From contig CAZBWK010000001.1 of NCBI GenBank assembly GCA_964495655.1, forward strand, positions 25,486 through 89,485: a DNA stretch of 64,000 bases, given 5' to 3'. This DNA is from JAAYJR01 sp964495655 (GTDB lineage: Bacteria; Bacteroidota; Bacteroidia; Bacteroidales; Prolixibacteraceae). Shown here piece by piece: positions 37,626 to 45,880 of this stretch (positions are counted from its first letter, which is position 1; each line of letters begins with the position of its first letter). Under the pieces are notes generated by a model. The model was not told where the DNA came from and ran no database searches. It worked only from the letters and a program-made list of their open reading frames with translations. Both the position numbers and the translations under genes were made by a program.

Positions 37626-38414
37626 TCAGGTATTAAGCAAATCTTTTTTAATAAAGGATACTTCCTCATAACTACCTGATACAGCAAATATAAAATAACC
37701 TTTTTGATTCATTTTTTCAACAAATCCTTTTGATTTAGAGGCACCTGAATTAAACAGTCTGTCGTGAAACTCTACAAGTATTTGATTAACAACACAGGTA
37801 GAATTGATAATGTCATCGATAATTTCATATTCAGAACCCTCAATATCAATTTTTACAACATCAATTAATTTATGACCAAAGTTACTTGTAATATCATTAA
37901 AAGATTTCATTAAAACTTTTATTGAATTATCCACATTAACAACCTCACTATGAACTAAACTACCTGACACTCCTTTAGGATTAGAGGGAAGAAAAAAATC
38001 CTGATAACCTGAAATGGTTGAAATACCATAATTGTTAAAAACAAACAAAGGATTAATTCTTTGAGAAGAGATCCATTGAATTGATTTCGGAGTAGGGTCA
38101 AATCCATAAACCTGGCATCTGTGCTTATTTATACACTTGATATCAAATGTAATATCCTTACCGATGCCAAAGGAATAAATTATGGATTTTTCATTCAAAA
38201 AATCAGGATTGACATAAAAACCTCCATAACTACTGCCATACCATTGGTAATTACAATTTACCTGTTTTCGCAGGTGTACAACTTTTTTTTGTGAAACAGA
38301 ATATCTTAAAATTATTTTTCTTAGAAACGATCTTATATTCAATCTTATATGATTAATAATATTTCTCAGTGCCTGAATAGTTTTGTTCATTTTAATATAA
38401 TTAGCCGAATACAT
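37626..38414 (-). CDS. FkbM-family methyltransferase
   Basis: SAM-dependent O-methyltransferase, probably modifying sugars of the local polysaccharide. The 262 residues contain the family motif VDVVKIDIEGSEYEIIDDII with the SAM-binding and catalytic acidic residues, preceded by YSFGIGKDITFD and INPLFVFNNYGIST. The start at 38414 overlaps the stop of the GT2 gene by 14 bases; a second ATG at 38390 (MNKTIQAL) is equally plausible because neither has a strong ribosome binding site. Base composition is distinctly AT-rich compared with flanking housekeeping genes, suggesting an exchanged cassette. Confidence 0.8.
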   Translation of the reverse strand: MYSANYIKMNKTIQALRNIINHIRLNIRSFLRKIILRYSVSQKKVVHLRKQVNCNYQWYGSSYGGFYVNPDFLNEKSIIYSFGIGKDITFDIKCINKHRCQVYGFDPTPKSIQWISSQRINPLFVFNNYGISTISGYQDFFLPSNPKGVSGSLVHSEVVNVDNSIKVLMKSFNDITSNFGHKLIDVVKIDIEGSEYEIIDDIINSTCVVNQILVEFHDRLFNSGASKSKGFVEKMNQKGYFIFAVSGSYEEVSFIKKDLLNT

Positions 38415-39309
38415 TAAACTTCTTAATCACAATTTTTGATCCCGCAAAAGTAGTCAGATAAAAAATAATTGTCTTTAGACTTATTTCAGACCTTAAAAAA
38501 TAATATCGGGCTTTTTTCATATTACCTTTCAAATAATAATATCGTGCCCTGGTTCCATGAATTCTCTTGTATGCAATTCTAACCTCCCCGGGAAATTCTC
38601 TTTCGTAATTTTCAATGCAAAATAATGAATAATAAAAATCAACCTTCCTGTAATACTCATTTAAAGATAAATTATTGGATTCAACATAACGACTATAAAG
38701 AGAATCACAGACTTCAACCGAGTCGTTTTGATAAAAAATATTTAAAATCCAATCATAATCTACCATACCAAAATGTTCTTCAAATAATATTCCTTTCAGA
38801 TTTTTCTTAAATATGATAGAACCAAGATAAGTATTCTGACCTTTCAAAGATTTTGTAAGTTTATTTATAAATGTTTTATTTTTCCCGTAATACACAAAAC
38901 CGGAATTATGATGTTTTACCCTCTCTATCTTATTTTTCTTTGAAATATCATAAATAGTATAACCGGAGGATACAACCGGTACCTTTTTCAGGTGTGGAAT
39001 TAAAGAAATGAGTCTGTGTTCCTTCCAAACATCGTCCTGGTCTGCGATCATTATATAATCTCCTGTAGCATGCTTTAATCCAATATTTCGCCCTGCATTC
39101 GGACCCCCTGAATTTCTAATTGTACTTAATAATAATATATCAAACTTGTTTACTATTTCTATTGTGTTATCTGTGGAACAATCGTCAACAACAATTAATT
39201 CTAAGACAAACTCCTTGTTAATACCGTTTTGATTTAAAATGGAATTTATTGTTCGTTCAACTGACTTTTCCCCATTATAAGTTGTCAAAATAACAGATAC
39301 CTTTTTCAT
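38401..39309 (-). CDS. Glycosyltransferase family 2 (GT-A)
   Basis: Inverting-type transferase building the local polysaccharide. The 302 residues open with MKKVSVILTTYNGEKSVERTINSIL, followed by the nucleotide-sugar motif LIVVDDCSTDNT and the metal-binding region GDYIMIADQDDVWKEHRLI, all typical of GT2 rhamnosyl-/galactosyltransferase-like proteins. There is no membrane helix. It is the first gene of a minus-strand unit with the FkbM methyltransferase and diverges from a GT4 gene across a 187-base gap. Composition is AT-rich. The donor is not predictable. Confidence 0.87.
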   Translation of the reverse strand: MKKVSVILTTYNGEKSVERTINSILNQNGINKEFVLELIVVDDCSTDNTIEIVNKFDILLLSTIRNSGGPNAGRNIGLKHATGDYIMIADQDDVWKEHRLISLIPHLKKVPVVSSGYTIYDISKKNKIERVKHHNSGFVYYGKNKTFINKLTKSLKGQNTYLGSIIFKKNLKGILFEEHFGMVDYDWILNIFYQNDSVEVCDSLYSRYVESNNLSLNEYYRKVDFYYSLFCIENYEREFPGEVRIAYKRIHGTRARYYYLKGNMKKARYYFLRSEISLKTIIFYLTTFAGSKIVIKKFNVFG

Positions 39310-39496
39310 CTAATTAATACACAATTAACAAATATTCAGTAATACAATAATAAACTCAAAGTAAATTAAAGAAATTCCCGGGAATAGAAATGTCTTTAAA
39401 AACATAAACCGTGAAATTTTTTTACCGTAAATTCTAATTTTTACACTGTTTTGATCTAAAACGTTAAATTTGTAATTACTCAAAATCAAAACAGAT
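39310..39496 (+). promoter_or_regulatory. Divergent promoter region with 12-bp palindrome and -7 box
   Basis: Between two divergent glycosyltransferase genes lie a perfect palindrome ATTCCCGGGAAT (39374-39385), an imperfect direct repeat beginning ACCGT (near 39407 and 39424), and TAAATTTG (39465-39472), a TAnnTTTG match 24 bases before the plus-strand ATG. The palindrome's GC core stands out in very AT-rich sequence and could be an operator. Confidence 0.4.
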
Positions 39497-40669
39497 ATGA
39501 ATATTTTAATGGTTTTAGAACACGAATATCCTGAAGATGAAAGAGTTACTAAAGAAATTAAAACATTGCAGCGTAATGGACATCATATAGTACTTGCATG
39601 CAGTACACTACAAAATAGAAAAACACATGAAGTTATGAATGATATTGAAGTTTATAGAAAAAGGATTTCAAAATTCACTGCAAAAAAAACATCAGTTGGT
39701 GCACTTAAATTTCCATTCTATTTTAATTTTTGGTTTTCCTTTTTAAAAACCATACTCAATGAATTACACTTCGACGCAATACATATTCATGATCTGCCAT
39801 TAGCCAGGGTAGGATATATTTTAAGCAGGAAGTATGATATGAAATTTGTACTTGACCTTCATGAAAACTGGCCGGTACTCCTTGAACTATCTCCACATAC
39901 AAAATCCATCCTAGGCAGGACCCTATCCAGCCGGAAACAATGGTTAAATTATGAAAAGAAATATGCTACACTTGCTGACGGTCTGATTGTTGTAGCTGAA
40001 GAAATGAAGCAACGATTATTGGATAGAGGCGTTATTAACAAAAATATTTCAGTGGTTCCGAATACCTCAAATGTATATATTTTTGAAAAATACAATGACA
40101 TCAATCCTGATGAAAAGTATATAACACTTTATTATGCAGGCGGTATAACCCGACACAGAGGATTGGACATAGTCATTAAAGCACTGGCAAAAATGAAATT
40201 GCCAGATAATTTCAGATTCTGGATAATTGGTAAAGGTCGAAATGAAGAAAATCTTAAGGAGATGGTTAAAGAGTTCAATCTGGAAGACAAAGTGTATTTT
40301 TTAGGTTGGAAAGCTCACAATATGGTTCTAAAATTATTATTTAAATCAGATATTGCCGTGATCCCACATCTGAAAAATGAACATACTGATAACACATCTC
40401 CAAATAAAATATTCCATTATATGCTGGCCGGGAAGCCAGTTTTATCATCTAACTGTAAATATCTAAAAAAGATTGTAGAGAAAACTAAAGCCGGCCTTAT
40501 TTATTCTGATAAAAATATTAAGGATTTCCGCAATAAATTATCACAACTAATTGCTGATAAAAAATTAAGGACAAAACTGGGAGAGAATGGACACAATGCA
40601 GCTATTGAAAAATATAATTGGGGAAATACTTCAAAATCACTAATTGAACTTTATAAAAACATAGCTTAG
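39497..40669 (+). CDS. Glycosyltransferase family 4 (GT-B)
   Basis: Retaining-type sugar transferase for surface polysaccharide. The 390 residues start MNILMVLEHEYPEDERVTKEIKTL, a common opening in this group, with FDAIHIHDLPLARVGYILS in the N-terminal Rossmann half and YYAGGITRHRGLDIVIKAL, YFLGWKAHNMVLKLL and the donor-site region HTDNTSPNKIFHYMLAGKPVL in the C-terminal half. It is followed by a methyltransferase gene after a single base, so the two are translationally linked. Like its neighbours it is AT-rich. Confidence 0.88.
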   Translation: MNILMVLEHEYPEDERVTKEIKTLQRNGHHIVLACSTLQNRKTHEVMNDIEVYRKRISKFTAKKTSVGALKFPFYFNFWFSFLKTILNELHFDAIHIHDLPLARVGYILSRKYDMKFVLDLHENWPVLLELSPHTKSILGRTLSSRKQWLNYEKKYATLADGLIVVAEEMKQRLLDRGVINKNISVVPNTSNVYIFEKYNDINPDEKYITLYYAGGITRHRGLDIVIKALAKMKLPDNFRFWIIGKGRNEENLKEMVKEFNLEDKVYFLGWKAHNMVLKLLFKSDIAVIPHLKNEHTDNTSPNKIFHYMLAGKPVLSSNCKYLKKIVEKTKAGLIYSDKNIKDFRNKLSQLIADKKLRTKLGENGHNAAIEKYNWGNTSKSLIELYKNIA

Positions 40670-40670
40670 A

Positions 40671-41213
40671 ATGGTAACTAAAGCTTATATTAATCCTGAC
40701 AAAGAACTTATTGACAGATATAAAAAAACAATTCAGTTTGTTGAAGATCAACACTTGGATTTTAATAGTCGAATACTTGATTTAGGAGAAAAAAATCCAT
40801 TTACAAAGATTCTGGAAGAAAAAGGATTTTCAGTATTTAATACAGGAAAAACAGATCTTGATTTAGACCCACTTGTGGTTAAAAATTTTGATGTTGAAAT
40901 TGTAACTGCGTTTGAGATACTTGAGCATCTTGTATCCCCATTCCCTCTGTTGAAAAACCTTCCGGGAAATCAACTGATAGCCACAGTACCCTTAAGATTG
41001 TGGTTTAAAAGTGCCTATAAAAATCCGAAGGATTTATGGGATTGTCATTACCATGAATTCGAGGACTGGCAATTTGACTGGCTTTTAGAAAAAAGTGGAT
41101 GGAAAATTATCAATAGAGAAAAATGGAAATCACCAGGTACAAAAATTGGAATTCGTCCATTATTACGAAAATTTATACCCAGATATTATGCAATCTATGC
41201 TGAAAGACAATAA
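40671..41213 (+). CDS. Small SAM-dependent methyltransferase (class I-like)
   Basis: The 180 residues contain SRILDLGEKNPFTKILEEKGF (SAM motif I-like with GE instead of the usual GxGxG), an acidic second strand ending TDLDLDPL, and TAFEILEHLVSPFPLLKNL (motif II-like FExLEHL). The C-terminal HYHEFEDWQFDWLLEKSGW and RYYAIYAERQ regions are typical for methyltransferases in polysaccharide loci. It begins one base after the GT4 stop, indicating a shared role. The acceptor is unknown, and the altered glycine-rich loop makes activity somewhat uncertain. Confidence 0.75.
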   Translation: MVTKAYINPDKELIDRYKKTIQFVEDQHLDFNSRILDLGEKNPFTKILEEKGFSVFNTGKTDLDLDPLVVKNFDVEIVTAFEILEHLVSPFPLLKNLPGNQLIATVPLRLWFKSAYKNPKDLWDCHYHEFEDWQFDWLLEKSGWKIINREKWKSPGTKIGIRPLLRKFIPRYYAIYAERQ

Positions 41214-41329
41214 ATTATTTCGAAAATCATTTCTGGGTATTTTCCCAATATTCAGAAATTTGAGGCTTTGGTGGAACCTTTTAAGGGAATTAATAATACA
41301 AAAACTATCAATATAGCTTGAGATTTCCA

Positions 41330-42808
41330 TTACCAAATTTTAATCTGCTTTAATATCCTGATAACTGTAGAATTTACATCTGCTGATATTCTAAAGCTAA
41401 TTATAACTGTAAAATATATTATAGCAAAAACACTTCCCCTACATAATATATCCCATACTAAAGGAAGGTCGGGAAGGATATATCCCGCAAAATATGCAGC
41501 CAGGAAAGCAACTATTATACCGGGGAAACGAATTGAGAATGGTTGCATATTATACTTCCTGAAAAGGAATGTATATCTTAAAATATTACTGGTCATAAAT
41601 GATAAAGCTACTGAAACCCCTGCTCCTGTAATTCCCCAGAGAGGAATAAAAAGGAACATAGTAGAAATAAATACAACTATCTGAATCAATAAGAACCATA
41701 AAGACAGTCTGTAATATTTTGAATATGCTATAATTAAAGCATTAACTCCGGTTGCCATATCAAACAGATAACCGAGCCCTATAAAAAATATTACCCATTT
41801 ACCTTCATAATAATCGGGCCCCAGAATTATGAGGATACTATCAATATTAACCCAGATGCCACCAAATAAAAAAGCTCCGATTATGAACTGATTTAGAGAG
41901 CTTCGTTTATAAATATCTTCAATGTATGATAAATCGCTTCTCTTCCATGCATCTGCTATCAGAGTGCCGGAAATACGTTGAAGCGGACGGGAGGGAATAA
42001 CCACTAAGGTCCCGAAAAAAAAGGCAATTGTATATATACCTGTAACACTTAATCCCAGCATTTCATTGACAATGATTTTATCAATATTGAAAATAACGTT
42101 ACCCCCTACCCCGGTCAGGATACTGAATAAAGCAACATTTAACATCTCCCTGCCAAGATTCTTATCAATGAAATTTAACCGGGGCTTAATATTTAACTCT
42201 CCTTTATATATTAAGTAGAAAAATATAACAGCTCCTTTGGCAGATACTGCGCCGGCATAAGCCATTATCAGCTGAGCCGGATTGATCAGGTCAAATACAA
42301 AAAGACATACCAGAAATAATATAAGTACTCTTTGTAAAAATTCTATAAGAAAAGTTCCGAATACCGCATCATAAAGTAATTTGTTATAACTGTCCAGAAC
42401 ATTAAATATAAGGGTGAAAAAGGTAAGTGGCACAAGCAGATAGATATATTCCGAAAATAACCGGGATTTTTCTAAATTGCTCTCTAACAGCCAAGGAGAA
42501 AAAATAAAATAAGCAATTAAAAAAAGTCCGAAGCCAACAGCTATTACCATAAAAGCAATGAACAGATACCCGTTATGTCCATTTTCTTTATTCCTGAAAT
42601 ATGGGAATAAACGCGCGGTAACTCCGTTAATGCCTAACGAAAAAAACTGCGAAAGAAGTACTGACCATGATACAAGTAATCCGAATAATCCGATAGTGTC
42701 GGTACTCAGATAATTGGGGAAAAGATAAGCAGTGGTAATAAATCCAACTCCCACACCAAGATAGGACCAGATAGTGCCCCTAATGCTTTGTTTAATGATT
42801 ATCCCCAT
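41330..42808 (-). CDS. Polysaccharide flippase (Wzx/MATE-like, O-antigen exporter family)
   Basis: Multi-pass membrane protein translocating undecaprenyl-linked repeat units to the periplasm. The 492 residues show about 14 hydrophobic helices evenly spaced, from IRGTIWSYLGVGVGFITTAYLFP to the terminal FAIIYFTVIISFRIS, with the N-terminal motif GLFGLLVSWSVLLSQFFSLGINGVTARLFPYF common in Wzx-type flippases of Bacteroidetes. It lies convergent to the GT4-methyltransferase pair and divergent from the YfhO gene. No polymerase gene (Wzy) is evident within the window. Confidence 0.88.
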   Translation of the reverse strand: MGIIIKQSIRGTIWSYLGVGVGFITTAYLFPNYLSTDTIGLFGLLVSWSVLLSQFFSLGINGVTARLFPYFRNKENGHNGYLFIAFMVIAVGFGLFLIAYFIFSPWLLESNLEKSRLFSEYIYLLVPLTFFTLIFNVLDSYNKLLYDAVFGTFLIEFLQRVLILFLVCLFVFDLINPAQLIMAYAGAVSAKGAVIFFYLIYKGELNIKPRLNFIDKNLGREMLNVALFSILTGVGGNVIFNIDKIIVNEMLGLSVTGIYTIAFFFGTLVVIPSRPLQRISGTLIADAWKRSDLSYIEDIYKRSSLNQFIIGAFLFGGIWVNIDSILIILGPDYYEGKWVIFFIGLGYLFDMATGVNALIIAYSKYYRLSLWFLLIQIVVFISTMFLFIPLWGITGAGVSVALSFMTSNILRYTFLFRKYNMQPFSIRFPGIIVAFLAAYFAGYILPDLPLVWDILCRGSVFAIIYFTVIISFRISADVNSTVIRILKQIKIW

Positions 42809-42835
42809 TTATGATGCAAAAATATTTATAATCTT

Positions 42836-42843
42836 TATTTTTG
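42836..42843 (+). promoter_or_regulatory. -7 box (TATTTTTG) for the YfhO-family gene
   Basis: TATTTTTG matches TAnnTTTG and ends 18 bases before the ATG at 42862, in the 53-base gap between divergent flippase and YfhO genes. This box also argues against a TTG start at 42841, which lies inside it. Confidence 0.45.
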
Positions 42844-42861
42844 TTAGAAATTATATTCATC

Positions 42862-45324
42862 ATGACAAAGATAACCGGCTTACGCAATATTTTTATAAAT
42901 CTTGGAATAATCCTTTTTTTTATTGTCCTTGCTTATGGATATCTATTTCCGCTCCTGGAGGGGAAAGTGCTTCAAATGCCTGATATCGAACACTGGAAAG
43001 GTATGTCAAAAGAGCTCAATGATTACAGGGAGGAAACCGGGGAAGAGGCTGTCTGGACTAACAGTATGTTTGGTGGTATGCCGGGTTATATGATCTCAGT
43101 ACTCTATCCGGGTAACCTGGCCGGGTACATTACCAGCAATATCAGGAAAATATTTTCAACTGCATCTTTCATAATACTATACCTTATAGGCTTTTATATC
43201 CTGCTCTCGAGCCTGAAGGTCAAACGCTGGCTTAGCGTGGCGGGTGCCATAGCATTTGCCTTTTCTTCATATTTTATAATTATCCTGGTGGCAGGCCACA
43301 TGACAAAAGCTAATGCAATAGCCTTTCTGCCTCCGATGATTGCCGGTATATTGCTAACATTCAGGAAAAAATATCTGGCCGGAAGTATTCTGTTTGCAAT
43401 ATTCTTTGCTCTTGAATTGCTGGCAGGACATCTGCAGATAACATATTACGGATTAATTTTGGTAGTCCTTTTAGGACTTACAGAACTGGCATTTGCAATA
43501 AAAGAAAAGACTCTTCCTGATCTCTTTAAAGCTCTTGTTTTTCTTATTGCAGGAGCAATCATTGGTATCGGTATGAACTTTTCCAGGTTGTACACTTCCT
43601 GGGAATACTCAAAAGATACAATCCGCGGCCCCTCTGAACTGACTATAAACAATGAAAATAAAACAAGCGGACTGGATAAAGATTATGTGGTGCAGTGGAG
43701 TTATGGAATCGACGAAACATTAACACTTTTAATACCTGACTTCAAAGGAGGAGGAAGCCAGATCAACCCGGGAATTAACTCCGAAACCTACCGTACAATG
43801 AGAGAGCAAGGAGTGCAGAATCTTAATCAGACAATTCGCGCAGTCAGTATGTATCACGGAGACCAGCCCGGCACTTCAGGACCGGTATATATGGGAGCAA
43901 TAGTTGTATTTTTCTTTGTATTGGGACTTTTTGTTGTGAAAGGGACTTATAAATGGTGGTTGCTCTCAGCTACAGTGGTTTCTATTATCTTGTCGTGGGG
44001 AGGTAACATTATGTGGCTTACAAGTTTTTTACTTGATTACCTGCCGTTCTACAATAAATTCCGTGCCCCGAGCATGACTCTGGTAATTGCAGAATTTGCA
44101 ATGCCTTTGCTCGGCTTTATTGCGCTCAACAATATTATAACAGGAAAAACCGATAAAACAACCTGGATCAATGGCCTTAAATGGTCTGTTATCATAACAG
44201 CGGGACTATCTCTGTTATTTGCATTAATGCCGGGAATAGCAGGGAATTTTACAACTGCAACAGATGCTGTGAGGTATCCCGACTGGCTTATGGATAGCGT
44301 AATTGCAGACCGTAAAGCTATGCTCAGGTCAGATGCATTCCGCTCTTTCTTATTTATCATCCTTGCTGCAGGGGCTGTATGGCTTTGGAATATCAAAAAA
44401 ATCAAAACAACACCATTAATAATACTTATAGGAATTCTTACCCTGATCGACCTGTGGACAGTTGATAAACGATATCTCAATAATGAACATTTTGTTTCGA
44501 AGAGACAGGCTGAAAATCCGTTCCCTAAAATGCCAGCCGATGAGGCTATACTGCAAGATAAAGAGCTTTATTTCCGTGTGCTTCCCCTGCAAAACCCCTT
44601 CCAGGATGCAAGGGCATCTTACTATCATAAAAATGTGGGTGGCTACCACGCAGCTAAATTGAGGAGATACCAGGAATTTATTAGCTATCACCTTCAACCT
44701 GAATTACAAACATTTATAGCCGGACTCCAAAACCAGGGATTAACAGATTCATTGTTTCAAAGTTTATCTGCAATCAATATGATGAATACAAAATATATAA
44801 TCTATGACACTAATCAGAACCCTTTAAGAAATCCTTATCAAATGGGTAATGCCTGGTTCGTTAAAAATTATATTATTGTGGATAATGCAGATGAGGAGAT
44901 CGAAGCATTAATGGATGTGAATCCGGCCGAAACAGCAGTTATCGATAAAAGATTCAAAAATTTTGTCGAGGGAAAACAATTTGCAATTGATCAGTCCGGG
45001 TCTGTTACATTAACTGAGTACGAACCAAATTATCTAAAATACATATCAAAGACAGAATCTGAACAGCTTGCAGTATTTTCTGAAATCTATTATGATAAAG
45101 GCTGGAATGCATATATCAATGGTGAGAAAGTTCCTCATTGCAGGGTTAATTATATTCTCAGGGCTATGGTCATACCTCCCGGGGAAAATACAGTCGAATT
45201 CAAATTCGAACCGGCATCTTATTATATGGGAAATAAAATCTCTCTGGCTAGTTCAATACTGCTGATACTGGCAATAGCGGGATATATTTTCTCTGAAATC
45301 AAAAAAAGAAAAGCTGAAATATAA
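42862..45324 (+). CDS. YfhO-family integral membrane protein (glycosyltransferase-like)
   Basis: Large polytopic membrane protein of the YfhO family, whose studied Firmicutes members help glycosylate lipoteichoic acid from undecaprenyl-phosphate sugars; Bacteroidetes homologues probably decorate surface glycans. The start ATG at 42862 gives 820 residues: MTKITGLRNIF, about a dozen helices, a first periplasmic loop with acidic and Trp residues (MPDIEHWKGMSKELNDY, NSMFGGMPGYM) and a C-terminal soluble domain (SEIYYDKGWNAYINGEKV, VEFKFEPASYYMG) before a final helix. It is followed by a DNA glycosylase gene. The substrate is unknown. Confidence 0.85.
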   Translation: MTKITGLRNIFINLGIILFFIVLAYGYLFPLLEGKVLQMPDIEHWKGMSKELNDYREETGEEAVWTNSMFGGMPGYMISVLYPGNLAGYITSNIRKIFSTASFIILYLIGFYILLSSLKVKRWLSVAGAIAFAFSSYFIIILVAGHMTKANAIAFLPPMIAGILLTFRKKYLAGSILFAIFFALELLAGHLQITYYGLILVVLLGLTELAFAIKEKTLPDLFKALVFLIAGAIIGIGMNFSRLYTSWEYSKDTIRGPSELTINNENKTSGLDKDYVVQWSYGIDETLTLLIPDFKGGGSQINPGINSETYRTMREQGVQNLNQTIRAVSMYHGDQPGTSGPVYMGAIVVFFFVLGLFVVKGTYKWWLLSATVVSIILSWGGNIMWLTSFLLDYLPFYNKFRAPSMTLVIAEFAMPLLGFIALNNIITGKTDKTTWINGLKWSVIITAGLSLLFALMPGIAGNFTTATDAVRYPDWLMDSVIADRKAMLRSDAFRSFLFIILAAGAVWLWNIKKIKTTPLIILIGILTLIDLWTVDKRYLNNEHFVSKRQAENPFPKMPADEAILQDKELYFRVLPLQNPFQDARASYYHKNVGGYHAAKLRRYQEFISYHLQPELQTFIAGLQNQGLTDSLFQSLSAINMMNTKYIIYDTNQNPLRNPYQMGNAWFVKNYIIVDNADEEIEALMDVNPAETAVIDKRFKNFVEGKQFAIDQSGSVTLTEYEPNYLKYISKTESEQLAVFSEIYYDKGWNAYINGEKVPHCRVNYILRAMVIPPGENTVEFKFEPASYYMGNKISLASSILLILAIAGYIFSEIKKRKAEI

Positions 45325-45364
45325 AAAGAGACTTAATTCACCGAATAATAAAGTCCGCTGTTAT

Positions 45365-45880
45365 ATGGAAAAAACCAGGCTTACTCGGGAGTTCTTCAGA
45401 AATGATGTATTAAAGGTAGCCCCCGGACTGTTGGGTAAATTTATTGTCAGAAAATTCAACAATGGCCAAACTGAACGGTACCTGATATCTGAAGTAGAAG
45501 CATATAGCGGGAATGGTGACCTTGCCTGTCATGCCAGCAAAGGGAAAACATCCCGCACGGAGGTGATGTTTCGCGAGGGCGGACTGGTATATGTTTACCT
45601 GGTTTACGGAATCCACTGGCTTCTGAACATTGTGACCGGAAAGAAAGGCGATGCATCTGCAGTTTTGATACGGGGACTTGAAGGTGTACCCGGACCCGGA
45701 AGAGTGGGGAAAATCCTGCAACTGGACAAATCATTTTATGGCGAAGACCTTTCAACCTCGAATCGGATCTGGATTGAAGAAAATGACAATCAGGTTACTT
45801 ATCGAACTGCCCCCAGAATAGGTATTGATTATGCCGGCGAACCCTGGATCAGTAAACCCTGGAGATTTTTTATCACTTAA
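45365..45880 (+). CDS. DNA-3-methyladenine glycosylase (AAG/MPG type), compact form
   Basis: Base-excision repair enzyme removing alkylated purines. The 171 residues contain the AAG signature: FFRNDVLKVAPGLLGKFIV, ISEVEAYSGNGDLACHASKGKTSRTEVMF with the catalytic Glu, VYVYLVYGIHWLLNIVT, AVLIRGLE and the loop PGPGRVGKILQLDKSFYGEDL. The C-terminal RTAPRIGIDYAGEPWISKPWRFFI is standard. The protein is shorter than many homologues (about 190-210), mostly in loops. Its 3' end overlaps the convergent GH29 gene by eight bases. Confidence 0.93.
   Translation: MEKTRLTREFFRNDVLKVAPGLLGKFIVRKFNNGQTERYLISEVEAYSGNGDLACHASKGKTSRTEVMFREGGLVYVYLVYGIHWLLNIVTGKKGDASAVLIRGLEGVPGPGRVGKILQLDKSFYGEDLSTSNRIWIEENDNQVTYRTAPRIGIDYAGEPWISKPWRFFIT

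Noticed and set aside
41198..41316. Possible 39-residue plus-strand frame (MLKDNKLFRKS...) at the end of the small methyltransferase
   Set aside because: It overlaps the methyltransferase end, has no ribosome binding site, and the methyltransferase has a normal family terminus.
45325..45364. Promoter before the DNA glycosylase gene
   Set aside because: Only 40 bases separate it from the YfhO gene and no TAnnTTTG box is present, so co-transcription is more likely.
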